Source of the DNA: an uncultured Nocardioides sp.
GTDB taxonomy: Bacteria > Actinomycetota > Actinomycetes > Propionibacteriales > Nocardioidaceae
Length of the DNA: 46,854 nt
Direction: 5' to 3'
Assembly: GCA_902805885.1 (NCBI GenBank)
Contig: CADCUM010000026.1
Coordinates: 1 to 46,854, forward strand
In this document: one piece after another, positions 17,932-26,270 of the stretch
Layout of the letters: the number at the start of each line of letters is the position of its first letter
How positions within the stretch are numbered: position 1 is the first letter of the stretch
Notes under the pieces: model-generated
What the model was told of the DNA's origin: nothing
Databases searched by the model: none
What the model saw: only the letters and a program-made list of their open reading frames with translations
Translations under genes and position numbers: made by a program

Positions 17932-20469
17932 ATGCTCCGACTGACCTGGCGCAACCTGCTGGCTCGCAAGGTGCGCCTGCTGATGAGCGCGCTCGCGATC
18001 GTCCTCGGCATCGGCTTCCTGGCCGGTGTGATGACGTTCAGCAACGGGCTCAACACGACCTTCGACAACATCATCAACGGCTCCACGTCCGACGCCGTGG
18101 TGCGGCCCGAGGGGGAGCTCCAGGCCGCCAACGCCGGGGTGGGGACGACCCAGCTCATCGCGCCCGCCGACGTGGACAGGCTGTCGGCGCTCCCCGAGGT
18201 GGAGGATGCCGTGGGCTCGGTGGACGGCGTCGGGTCCTTCCTCCTCGGCAAGGACGGCAAGGCGGTCGGCGGCCAGGGAGCTCCCACGCTGGTCTTCAAC
18301 TACGCGCCCACCGAGAACATGGCCGGCGAGCAGATCATGATCCTCAACGAGGGGAGCTGGCCCGAGGGGCCCGGGGAGATCACCCTCGACAGCTCCTCGG
18401 CGGAGCGGGGGTCGTACGACGTCGGCGACACCGTCACGATGATCGTGCCGCTCGCCGAGCCGGAGCGGACGTTCGAGCTCGTCGGCATCGCCGACTTCAA
18501 CGGCGGCACGGCAGGCGCCACCATCGCGCTGCTGGACGAGGACGAGGCGCAGGAGATCTTCCTCGGAGGGGAGGATGCCTTCACCACCGTCGCCCTGACC
18601 GGGGCGGACGGCGTCTCGCAGCGCGAGCTCGCCGACGCGGCCACCGCCGAGGCGGCCGACGGGTTCACCGGGGTGACGGGCGACAAGGTGGTCAAGGAGA
18701 CCCAGGAGCTGTTCGGCGAGATCCTCGACGTGATCTCGGCCTTCCTCATCACGTTCGCGGTCATCGCGATCGTGGTGGGCGCCTTCATCATCTTCAACAC
18801 GTTCTCGATCCTGGTCTCCCAGCGCGTGCGCGAGTCCGCCCTGCTCCGAGCCCTGGGCGCGAGCAAGAAGCAGGTCACCCGGTCGGTGCTGGTCGAAGCG
18901 TTCCTGATGTCGATCGTCGGCTCGACCCTCGGCCTGCTGGTCGGACTGGGACTGTCGCGCGCACTGGCCGCCCTCTTCCGCACGCAGGGCCTCGACATCG
19001 CGGGCGAGGTGCTGACGCTGACGCCTGCGACCGTCGTCGCGGCGTACACCGTGGGCGTCCTCGTCACCATGGCGGCGGCGTACTTCCCCGCCCGGCGGGC
19101 TGCCAAGGTGGCGCCGGTCGCCGCCATGCGCGACGACCTGGTCGTGCAGGAGAAGGGCATGGGCCGGCGTCTCGTGCTCGGGGCCGCCGCCATGGTCGTG
19201 GGCACCGCGCTGGTCGTCCTCGGCATCATCGGCGCGCCAGGCAACGACGCCATCTGGATCGGGGTGGGTGCCGTGATCTGGGTGATCACCACCGCGGTGC
19301 TGGCGCCGGTGGTCGGGCACCCGGTGCTGGTCGTGTGCCGCAGCGTGTTCGGCCGGCTGTTCGGCACGCCGGGCCGCCTGGCCGGCGAGAACGCCCTGCG
19401 CAACCCGCGACGCACGGGCGCCACCGCCTCGGCGTTGATGATCGGGCTCGCCGTGGTCTCCGCGGTCGGCGTGCTGGCGGCCTCGTTGAGCGCGACCAAC
19501 GACGCCCTCGTCGACAAGGAGTTCCGCAGCGACTTCCTCGTGCAGATGCCGACCTTCCAGAGCTTCCCCGCCGAGTACGGCAACAAGATGGAGCGGGTCG
19601 ACGGCGTCGAGCTGGTGTCGCGGCAGCAGGGGACGCCGGTGATCGTCGAGAAGGACCAGACCTGGCTGAGCGCCGTCGACGACGCGTTCTTCGAGGTCTA
19701 CGAGCTGGAGATGATCGACGGCTCCGCCGGTCTGTCCGGCCGCCAGGCCATCCTCAACGAGGGGCGCGCCGACGAGCTCGACGCGGGCGTGGGGGACACC
19801 GTGCCGGTGACCTTCCCGGGCGGGAAGAAGATCGAGCTCGAGGTCGTCGGGGTCTCGAAGGAGTCGCCGGTCACCGCGGGCATCCTCGTGCCGCTGTCGG
19901 TGCTCGGGGACGCGGGCATCACGCGTGCCGACTCGAGCCTCAGCATCAACGTCCAGGAAGGGGCCGACCGCGGCGCGGTGAAGCAGGACCTCGAGGACAT
20001 CGTCGAGGAGCTGCCGATCCTGTCCGTCCAGGACAAGGTCGAGTTCAAGGAGCTCATCAGCAGCCAGGTCAACCAGCTGCTCTCCATCATCTACGGCCTG
20101 CTGGCCCTCGCCGTGGTCATCGCCGTCATCGGGATCATCAACACCCTCGGTCTCAGCGTGCTGGAGCGGACCCGAGAGATCGGGCTGCTGCGGGCCGTGG
20201 GGCTGTCGCGGCGGCACCTGCGACGGATGATCACGTTGGAGTCGGTGGCCATCGCCGTGCTGGGTGCGGTGCTGGGCGTGGTGGTCGGGCTGGTCATCGG
20301 GGTGGTGCTCCGCGAGTCGCTCAAGGAGGACCTCACCGAGCTGGCGCTCCCGCTGGGCGGGCTGGGGGTCTACTTCGTCGTCGCGGTGCTCTTCGGAGTG
20401 CTGGCCGCGGTCATCCCCGCGATCCGGGCGTCGCGGATGAAGGTCCTCAACGCGATCGCGACGGAGTAG
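17932..20469 (+). CDS. FtsX-type ABC transporter permease
   Basis: This 845-residue permease has two FtsX modules. An N-terminal helix (residues 15-37) is followed by a roughly 220-residue extracytoplasmic MacB-like domain and three helices near 265-290, 320-345 and 360-385. Further helices near 410-460 and 495-520 precede a second extracytoplasmic domain and three C-terminal helices near 700-725, 760-785 and 800-825. The duplicated helix triplets contain the SALLRALGASKKQ and IGLLRAVGLSRRH coupling segments. Such pumps move lipids, lipoproteins, peptides or drugs out of the membrane. The substrate is unknown. One-nucleotide spacing from the ATPase gene indicates translational coupling. Confidence 0.95.
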   Translation: MLRLTWRNLLARKVRLLMSALAIVLGIGFLAGVMTFSNGLNTTFDNIINGSTSDAVVRPEGELQAANAGVGTTQLIAPADVDRLSALPEVEDAVGSVDGVGSFLLGKDGKAVGGQGAPTLVFNYAPTENMAGEQIMILNEGSWPEGPGEITLDSSSAERGSYDVGDTVTMIVPLAEPERTFELVGIADFNGGTAGATIALLDEDEAQEIFLGGEDAFTTVALTGADGVSQRELADAATAEAADGFTGVTGDKVVKETQELFGEILDVISAFLITFAVIAIVVGAFIIFNTFSILVSQRVRESALLRALGASKKQVTRSVLVEAFLMSIVGSTLGLLVGLGLSRALAALFRTQGLDIAGEVLTLTPATVVAAYTVGVLVTMAAAYFPARRAAKVAPVAAMRDDLVVQEKGMGRRLVLGAAAMVVGTALVVLGIIGAPGNDAIWIGVGAVIWVITTAVLAPVVGHPVLVVCRSVFGRLFGTPGRLAGENALRNPRRTGATASALMIGLAVVSAVGVLAASLSATNDALVDKEFRSDFLVQMPTFQSFPAEYGNKMERVDGVELVSRQQGTPVIVEKDQTWLSAVDDAFFEVYELEMIDGSAGLSGRQAILNEGRADELDAGVGDTVPVTFPGGKKIELEVVGVSKESPVTAGILVPLSVLGDAGITRADSSLSINVQEGADRGAVKQDLEDIVEELPILSVQDKVEFKELISSQVNQLLSIIYGLLALAVVIAVIGIINTLGLSVLERTREIGLLRAVGLSRRHLRRMITLESVAIAVLGAVLGVVVGLVIGVVLRESLKEDLTELALPLGGLGVYFVVAVLFGVLAAVIPAIRASRMKVLNAIATE

Positions 20470-20495
20470 CGCGGGGCTCGGAGTAGCGGGGGGTG

Positions 20496-21539
20496 TCAGT
20501 AGCCCCCGGCGGGCGGCACCATCTCGCCGCGCACGCCGAGCAGCCGCACCGGCCGGGAGTCGTCCAGCGCGGTGTAGAGGTCGTACGCCGTCCGGGCGAT
20601 CAGCGCGGCGTCGTACGTCGGCTCGGCGAGCTTGCGGACCTTCGTGAACGTGAAGAACGGCGCGAACCGGACCTTGAGGAAGACCCGCTGCACCGGTCGG
20701 TCCTCCGCGCGGACGTCCTCCACCACCCGCACCGCCAGCTCGCCGAGCGCCTCGCGGACCTCGTCGGGTGTGGCGAGGTCGGCCTGGTACGTCGTCTCGC
20801 GGCCGTGGGCACGGGGCACCCACGGGGTGTCGTCGGGCCGGCTCCGCCCGCCGCCGCGTCCGAGGCGGCCCAGGGCGGGGCCGTTGCCGGGGCCGAACTC
20901 GGACGCGAGCAGGTCGTCGTCCGCGGCCGCGAGCTCGGCGACGGTGGTGATGCCGATGGACGCCAGGCGCGTGGCGATGCGCCTGCCGACCCCGCCGAGG
21001 GCCGTGGTCGGACGCTCGCCCATCACCTCCATCCAGTTGTCGCGGGTCAGCACGAACGTCCCCTGCGGCTTCCCGAAGTCGGTCGCCGTCTTGGCCCGGA
21101 CGAGGGTGTCGCCGATCCCGATCGAGCAGTGCAGCGAGGTGGCGCCGAGGACCGCGGCCTGCAGCTCGTGCGCGGTCGCGACGGGGTCGTCGGTCTCGAG
21201 CCCGACGAAGGCCTCGTCCCAGCCGAGGACCTCGACCACCGCGCCCGGGACGTCCTTCAACGTCTGCATCACCCGGGCCGACGCCTCCTCGTAGACGGGC
21301 CGGTCGACCGGGAGGAACACCGCGTCCGGGCAGCGCTTCTTCGCCAGCCGGAGCGCCAGGCCCGACCGGACGCCGTGGGCGCGGGCCTCGTACGACGCCG
21401 TCGACACGACCGCTCGTTCGGTGGGGTCGCCCCGCCCACCGACCACCACCGGCAGCCCGGCGAGCTCCGGACGGCGCAGGAGCTCGACGGCGACGAGGAA
21501 CTGGTCCATGTCGACGTGGAGGACCCACGGCTGGCTCAC
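20496..21539 (-). CDS. dinB2: Y-family DNA polymerase IV, DinB2-type
   Basis: This 347-residue translesion polymerase has catalytic metal ligands Asp10 and Asp12 in HVDMDQFLVAVE and Asp108-Glu109 in LGWDEAF. The DxDQFL and GWDEAF variants, with ELAGLPVVVGG and DPTERAVVSTASYEA, are those of mycobacterial DinB2 and not of classical DinB (DMDAFFASVE, SIDEAY). The steric-gate position is Leu15 where most polymerases have an aromatic residue. The helix-hairpin-helix (TALGGVGRRIATRLASIGI) and little-finger domain are present; no obvious sliding-clamp motif ends the protein. The GTG at 21539 is the natural start before the first beta strand. It converges on the FtsX gene. Confidence 0.92.
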   Translation of the reverse strand: MSQPWVLHVDMDQFLVAVELLRRPELAGLPVVVGGRGDPTERAVVSTASYEARAHGVRSGLALRLAKKRCPDAVFLPVDRPVYEEASARVMQTLKDVPGAVVEVLGWDEAFVGLETDDPVATAHELQAAVLGATSLHCSIGIGDTLVRAKTATDFGKPQGTFVLTRDNWMEVMGERPTTALGGVGRRIATRLASIGITTVAELAAADDDLLASEFGPGNGPALGRLGRGGGRSRPDDTPWVPRAHGRETTYQADLATPDEVREALGELAVRVVEDVRAEDRPVQRVFLKVRFAPFFTFTKVRKLAEPTYDAALIARTAYDLYTALDDSRPVRLLGVRGEMVPPAGGY

Positions 21540-21591
21540 GCGGCCATTCTGTCCGGCTGGTGGTGTCTCGGTCGGTCCCCCTCCCGGTCGG

Positions 21592-21670
21592 TTCCCCCGG
21601 ACAGCCGGGGAAAGCGAACGTTCGCGGGTGTTGCAGCACCCAGGAATATGACGACTCGCCCACGAGGTCG
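21592..21670 (+). repeat. Dispersed structured repeat, family 1, copy C
   Basis: This is the longest matching partner of copy B. It contains a TTCCCC/GGGGAA stem with a CGGACAGCCG interior, a perfect GCGAACGTTCGC palindrome (21614-21625), a GGGTGTTGCAGCACCC near-palindrome (21626-21641) and the ATGACGACTCGCCCACGAGG block. It lies between the divergent dinB2 and VOC genes, so it is not simply a terminator. The rest of 21540-21756 shows nothing else. Confidence 0.8.
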
Positions 21671-21756
21671 AGGAAGACCGATGAGTGGGCGACGTGTCAG
21701 CGGTCAGTACTGGAGAGCGGCGCCGAGGGGCGTCGTACCGACCGAGAGGACTCACC

Positions 21757-22233
21757 GTGACCACCACTGCCACCACCGCCCAGAGCTCGAGCCGGACCGC
21801 GACGGCCCGCACCCGCCACCAGATGATCTTCGTCAACCTGCCCGTCGCCGATGTCGCGCGGAGCCGCGAGTTCTTCACGGCGCTGGGCTACGGCTTCGAC
21901 GAGGAGATGTGCAACGACGCCGCGCTGGCGCTCGAGCTGGGCCCGGACCACTACGCCATGCTGCTGAGCCGCGACTTCTTCGCCCAGTTCCACGACCACG
22001 CCGTCGCCGAGGCCGGCCAGGTGGAGGTGCTGACCTGCCTGTCGGCCGCCAGCCGGGAGGAGGTCGACGCGGTGGTCGACGCCGCCGTCGCCGCGGGAGG
22101 CCGACAGGTCCGTCGCATGGAGCACGGCGACTACATGTACGGCCGGTCCTACACCGACCTCGACGGGCACGTCTGGGAGATCATGTGGATGGACGTGGAG
22201 GGCGCACGGCGCGCCGGAGCGTTCGGCTGCTGA
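21757..22233 (+). CDS. VOC superfamily (glyoxalase/bleomycin-resistance fold) protein
   Basis: This 158-residue single VOC unit starts RHQMIFVNLPVADVARSREFFTALGY and ends GRSYTDLDGHVWEIMWMD with the usual terminal metal or substrate Glu. This subgroup is seen next to ECF sigma factor genes, and here the sigma gene starts 26 nt downstream on the same strand. It may be a lactoylglutathione-lyase-like enzyme or a binding protein; no substrate can be assigned. The GTG at 21757 is preceded by GAGAGGA. The longer frame from 21685 starts in the repeat region and is rejected. Confidence 0.85.
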   Translation: MTTTATTAQSSSRTATARTRHQMIFVNLPVADVARSREFFTALGYGFDEEMCNDAALALELGPDHYAMLLSRDFFAQFHDHAVAEAGQVEVLTCLSAASREEVDAVVDAAVAAGGRQVRRMEHGDYMYGRSYTDLDGHVWEIMWMDVEGARRAGAFGC

Positions 22234-22259
22234 CCGACGAGCGGACACCGAGGAGAGCG

Positions 22260-23285
22260 ATGACCAGCGAGACGACCGCCGGGATCGACGAGGGGACGGC
22301 GGGTGCCGGCCCGGAGGCGCCGGACTTCGAGACGCAGACGGCGCCGCTGCGGACCGAGCTGCTGGCCCACTGCTACCGGATGATGGGCTCGGCCGTGGAG
22401 GCCGAGGACGCGGTGCAGGAGACCTACCTGCGCGCCTGGCGGGCCTTCCACGGGTTCGAGGGCCGGTCCTCGGTGCGGACCTGGATGTACCGCATCGCCA
22501 CCAACACCTGCCTCAACGCGCTCTCCTCGGCGTCGCGCCGGGTGCTCCCGCAGGGGCTCGGCGGACCTCCGGGCGACCCGACGGCACCGCTCAACCAGCG
22601 GCTCGACGAGGCCTGGCTCGAGCCGCTGCCCGACGCGATGCTCTGGACCACCGCGGCGCCCACGCCCGAGGAGCAGCTGCTCTCGCGCGAGAACGTCACG
22701 ATCGCCTGGACCACCGCGCTGCAGAACCTCCCGCCCAACCAGCGGGCCGTCCTCCTGCTGCGCGAGGTCCTGCAGCTGAGCGCCGAGGAGACCGCCGAGA
22801 CGCTCGGGACCACCGTCGCCTCGGTCAACTCCGCCCTGCAGCGGTGCCGGGCGAGCATCGGGGAGGGGCTCGGCTCCGCCGAGGACGCGGCCGCCGTCGA
22901 CCCGGCGCGCGAGGAGGCCGCGGTCGCCGCGTTCGTCGACGCCTTCGAGCGCCACGACTTCGACGCCGTCGTCGCCTCGCTCGCCGCGGACGTGACCTGG
23001 CAGATGCCGCCGTTCGACCGGTGGTACGCCGGCGCCGAGGCGTCCGCCCGGCTCTCCTGGACCCACTGCCCCGCCACCGGCCCCGGCGACCTGCGGTACC
23101 TCGTCACCCGTGCCAACGGCCAGCCGGCGGTCGGGATGTACCTCCGCAAGGGCCGGGACTGGGAGGCCTTCCAGTTCCAGGTCCTGCGGGTCGACGCGGC
23201 GGGCAAGGTCGACGACGTGGTCGGCTTCTTCGACGCCCACCTGTTCCGCCTCGCCGGGCTGCCGCTGGTGCTCGAGGCGGCCTGA
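22260..23285 (+). CDS. ECF sigma factor with C-terminal SnoaL-like domain (SigG-like)
   Basis: This 341-residue sigma factor contains region 2 (AHCYRMMGSAVEAEDAVQ, then SSVRTWMYRIATNTCLNAL) and region 4 (LPPNQRAVLLLREVLQLS followed by an HTH ending in SALQRCR). A SnoaL/NTF2-like C-terminal domain (about residues 215-335, AFVDAFERHDFDAVVASL and VTWQMPPFDRWYAG) follows. ECFs with this layout, like mycobacterial SigG, lack a dedicated anti-sigma factor, and the tail is thought to control activity. None is encoded nearby. GAGGAG precedes the ATG. It is probably cotranscribed with the VOC gene. Confidence 0.92.
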   Translation: MTSETTAGIDEGTAGAGPEAPDFETQTAPLRTELLAHCYRMMGSAVEAEDAVQETYLRAWRAFHGFEGRSSVRTWMYRIATNTCLNALSSASRRVLPQGLGGPPGDPTAPLNQRLDEAWLEPLPDAMLWTTAAPTPEEQLLSRENVTIAWTTALQNLPPNQRAVLLLREVLQLSAEETAETLGTTVASVNSALQRCRASIGEGLGSAEDAAAVDPAREEAAVAAFVDAFERHDFDAVVASLAADVTWQMPPFDRWYAGAEASARLSWTHCPATGPGDLRYLVTRANGQPAVGMYLRKGRDWEAFQFQVLRVDAAGKVDDVVGFFDAHLFRLAGLPLVLEAA

Positions 23286-23298
23286 GGCGTCCGTACCT

Positions 23299-23377
23299 CC
23301 CGCTCGGTAGTCCAGGGCAGAACGGTCGCCGAGGACGGCCTGGGACGACCGTCCCGGCCTGAACTACTCCGAGCGGG
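23299..23377. repeat. Dispersed structured repeat, family 2, copy 1 (large stem-loop)
   Basis: An outer stem CCCGCTCGG/CCGAGCGGG (9 bp) continues into TAGTCCAGG/CCTGAACTA. An inner stem ACGGTCG/CGACCGT lies inside. The 59-nt core at 23308-23366 aligns without gaps to 36675-36733. It lies between convergent sigma and kinase genes and may end transcription from both sides. Confidence 0.7.
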
Positions 23378-23392
23378 TCGCGGCCCCGGGTG

Positions 23393-25141
23393 TCAGTCGG
23401 CGGCGGCCGGCAGGTGCACGCGGAAGGTCGAGCCCACCCCGAGCTCGGAGGTCACCTCGACGCGACCGCCGTGTCGTACGGCGACGTGCTGGACGATCGC
23501 GAGCCCCAGACCCGTGCCGGGACGGTCGAGGGCGGCACCGTTGGTGGACCGGAAGAACTCGGTGAACAGCCGCTCCTGGTCGCTCTCGGAGATGCCGAGG
23601 CCCTCGTCGGCGCAGCTGAAGACGACCTCGTCGTCGACGCGCTCGACGCTCACCGAGACCGTCCCGCCGGGGTCGCTGTACTTCACCGCGTTGCTGACGA
23701 GGTTCGACAGGGCGCGGTGCAGCTCGGCCGCGTCGCCGAGCACGACGTTCTCCCCGGCAGCCCGCACGTGCTCGACGCGCACCCCGTCGCCGTCGGCGAC
23801 GACCTGGAGCTGGTCCACGGCCTCGGCCACCACGGCGTCGAGGTCGACCCGATCGCGACGGGCCGGCTCCTCGGTCTGCTCGAGGCGGGTCAGCTCGAGC
23901 AGGCTGTCGGCCAGCCCCCACAGCCGGTCGGTGTTGCGCTGCATCGCCGCCAGCGAGCGCTCGCCGTCCGACGGCAGCTCCGCGATCCACGACATCATCT
24001 CGAGGTGGCCGATCACGGCGGTGAGCGGGTTCTTCAGCTCGTGGGCGATGGTCGCGATCATGTGGGTGCGGTAGGCGTCGAGGCGCTGGAGCCGGTCCGC
24101 CTCGGCGCGCACCACCTCGGTCTCGAGCATCGCCTCTCGCAGCTTCGACTGGGCCGCGCGCTGCTCGGAGACGAGCTCCTTCTCGGCCGCGTGGAACGTC
24201 TGGAACCCGTGGAAGGCCGCTTCGAAGTCACCGCGCGCCGCGTGCAGCTCGGCCTGCTCCTGCTCGACCCGGACCAGGACCGAGGTGAGTCCCGCGCTGG
24301 TACCGAGCGCTCGGCACTCGTCCAGGCTGCGCTGAGCCCCGTCGAGGTCCCCCAGCTTCCGCTGGGCCAGGACGCGGGTGAGCAGGAACTCCGCCGGCGT
24401 CATGGCCTCGAGCACCCCGAGCGCGTGGTAGACCTCGAACGCGCGGTCGATGCTCGTGAGCGCCTCCTCGTAGCGGCCGAGCGCGATCTGGATGCAGGCG
24501 ATGGTGTCGAGGGTGTTGGCTCGCAGCGGCACGTCGTGGACGCGGCAGACCTCGAAGATCCGGTCGACGGTGGCCTCGGCGCGCTTCAGGTCGCCCGCCA
24601 GGTACTCGGAGTAGGCGCGGTTGTTGAGGCACGTGACCTGCCGGGCGACCAGGCCGGCCCGTACGGCGACCTCCTCGGCCTGCTCGTAGTGCAGGACCGC
24701 CTCCTGGTAGGACCCGCAGTCGTCCAGCGCATCGGCCAGGCGGATCAGGTGCATCGCCCGCATCGCAGCGGGCGCGTCGTCGTCCAGCAGCTCGACGGCC
24801 TTGACCGCGTGCTCGAGGCAGGATGCCAGGTCACCGACGTCGCGGAACGTCCACGCGAGGTGCAGATGGCTGCGTGCCAGGAGGCGCGTGTGACCGTGGG
24901 CGGCGGCGAGCTCGTTGACCTCCTGCATCCCCCTCATCGCCTCGGCGACCTCTCCCCGACCGCCGGCCATCTCCGCAGAGAGCAGCCGCGCGCGCCAGAT
25001 CAGCTCGTCGTCCTGCAGCGCGATCGCGGCCCGCTCCAGCCGCGTGACCTCGTCCTCGCTCGTCAGGCCGTAACCGGGCTGGTCCTCCAGCGACAGCAGG
25101 GCGCGGTCCAGCTCCTCGCGGGTCGCTGGGCCACCGTGCAT
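23393..25141 (-). CDS. Cytosolic sensor histidine kinase with N-terminal TPR repeats
   Basis: This 582-residue protein starts with roughly 320 residues of helical TPR-like repeats (ALDDCGSYQEAVLHYEQA, LGRYEEALTSIDRAF, RGDFEAAFHGFQ), then a coiled coil near 320-355. The kinase core follows: H-box MIATIAHELKNPLTAV with His367, N-box NLVSNAVKYSDPGG, G1 DEGLGISE, F-box FTEFF and G2 GTGLGLAIV. No membrane helix or signal peptide is visible, so it senses an internal or protein-borne cue. No response regulator is adjacent; the nearest are the orphan regulators at 31.3 kb and 43.6-46.1 kb. Partners are unknown. Confidence 0.9.
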   Translation of the reverse strand: MHGGPATREELDRALLSLEDQPGYGLTSEDEVTRLERAAIALQDDELIWRARLLSAEMAGGRGEVAEAMRGMQEVNELAAAHGHTRLLARSHLHLAWTFRDVGDLASCLEHAVKAVELLDDDAPAAMRAMHLIRLADALDDCGSYQEAVLHYEQAEEVAVRAGLVARQVTCLNNRAYSEYLAGDLKRAEATVDRIFEVCRVHDVPLRANTLDTIACIQIALGRYEEALTSIDRAFEVYHALGVLEAMTPAEFLLTRVLAQRKLGDLDGAQRSLDECRALGTSAGLTSVLVRVEQEQAELHAARGDFEAAFHGFQTFHAAEKELVSEQRAAQSKLREAMLETEVVRAEADRLQRLDAYRTHMIATIAHELKNPLTAVIGHLEMMSWIAELPSDGERSLAAMQRNTDRLWGLADSLLELTRLEQTEEPARRDRVDLDAVVAEAVDQLQVVADGDGVRVEHVRAAGENVVLGDAAELHRALSNLVSNAVKYSDPGGTVSVSVERVDDEVVFSCADEGLGISESDQERLFTEFFRSTNGAALDRPGTGLGLAIVQHVAVRHGGRVEVTSELGVGSTFRVHLPAAAD

Positions 25142-25187
25142 CAGCCGATTATGTGCCCTCGGGCCGTGCGCGTCCGCGGATCAGCCA

Positions 25188-25757
25188 TCAGCGCACGACG
25201 TCGTAGACCGCCTTGGTGATCCCGTTCGAGTAGGTCTCGGTCTCGAGCAGGTGCAGCTTCTGCTTGTGCCCGTCGTCGCCGAACAGGCGCTTGCCCGAGC
25301 CGAGGAGGAGGGGGAAGACCAGCAGGTGGTAGCGGTCGACGAGGTCGGCGTCGGCCAGCGACTGGGCGAGCGTCGCGCTGCCGTGCACCAGGATCGGTCC
25401 GCCGTCACCCTCCTTGAGCGCGCGTACGTCGTCGACCGAGCGCAGCACCCGGACCGGGTCGTAGTCGCCCCAGGGGGCGGTGTCGCCCTCCAGCGTGGTG
25501 GAGACGACGTACTTCTCGCCGGCGTTGTAGGACTCGAAGTCGTCCATCGTGTGCCACACAGGCGCGAACTCGTCGTAGGAGACGCGGCCCAGCAGCAGCG
25601 CCCCGGCCTCGTCCTGCTCGGTGCCCTTCAGCTCGTAGGCGGCCTCGTCGAGCTCGACGTCCTTGAAGGTCCAGCCGGCGTGGGGGTGATCGCCCCCTCC
25701 GGGCGCCTCCATGACGCCGTCGAGGGTGAGGAAGGTGGTGACGATGAGCTGTCGCAT
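25188..25757 (-). CDS. Dihydrofolate reductase / RibD C-terminal-like family protein
   Basis: A 189-residue protein with the RibD_C/DHFR-like fold: MRQLIVTTFLTLDGVMEAP at the N-terminus, LLLGRVSYDEFAPVW, ILVHGSATLAQSL and YHLLVFPLLLGSGKRLF. Such YyaP/YwjB-type proteins are predicted NADPH-dependent reductases of pterin- or flavin-related substrates; no physiological role is established. It lies 46 nt before the kinase gene on the same strand, so cotranscription is possible. Confidence 0.85.
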   Translation of the reverse strand: MRQLIVTTFLTLDGVMEAPGGGDHPHAGWTFKDVELDEAAYELKGTEQDEAGALLLGRVSYDEFAPVWHTMDDFESYNAGEKYVVSTTLEGDTAPWGDYDPVRVLRSVDDVRALKEGDGGPILVHGSATLAQSLADADLVDRYHLLVFPLLLGSGKRLFGDDGHKQKLHLLETETYSNGITKAVYDVVR

Positions 25758-25861
25758 GGTCCGAGCCTTTCAGGAAATGGGTTCGTGTGTCAGTTCGGAC
25801 CGCGCTCCCACCACGAACTCATCGGCCGGGACACGCCAGGCGCGGGCGTAGTCTCGAACGC

Positions 25862-26137
25862 ATGACGAGCAGCGAGCCCGAGGGCGACCCGACCCGGCCG
25901 GACGTGGACTGGGACGACCCGACCCCGGCCGACCAGCAGCACCCCGACTCCGCCTTCCCCGGAGCGGGTGAGCGCGTCGGCGACACGGAGCGCCAGGCGG
26001 CGTTGGACGCGATGCCCGACGGCAACGCCACGGTCGGCGACATGGTCGACTCCGACGCGCTGGACTCCCGGGCGCACGAGACCGGCGCCGGCGCCGAGGA
26101 GGTCGGCGAGCAGGTGCACGGCCACTCCGCCGACTGA
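25862..26137 (+). CDS. Small acidic hypothetical protein
   Basis: A 91-residue, Asp/Glu-rich, hydrophilic protein without cysteines or hydrophobic segments. It is probably disordered. The motif AALDAMPDGNATVGDMVDSD near its middle looks conserved in style, but I do not recognise the family. The ATG at 25862 is used because upstream sequence is basic and unlike the rest. It diverges from the DHFR-like gene and converges on the aminotransferase. Confidence 0.55.
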   Translation: MTSSEPEGDPTRPDVDWDDPTPADQQHPDSAFPGAGERVGDTERQAALDAMPDGNATVGDMVDSDALDSRAHETGAGAEEVGEQVHGHSAD

Positions 26138-26270
26138 CGGGTGCTGGGCGGTCCCGGCCGCCGCTGCATGACGACCGGGACCTGAGGGCGGCCCGTGCCC
26201 GGGGCGCGAGTCGCCCCTCGTGGAGCCGGTGCCCCTCGGCTCCGTCCCGCATGCACGGCCGGAGAAATCG

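Noticed and set aside
20489..20508. Short GGGGG/CCCCC hairpin between ftsX and dinB2 as a terminator
   Set aside because: The stem is only about 5 bp with a 9-nt loop and overlaps the dinB2 stop, too weak to call.
17776..21663. A 1295-residue minus-strand open frame
   Set aside because: It opposes the FtsX gene and runs through dinB2 in another frame; it has the low-complexity Arg/Gly/Ala look of GC-rich shadow frames.
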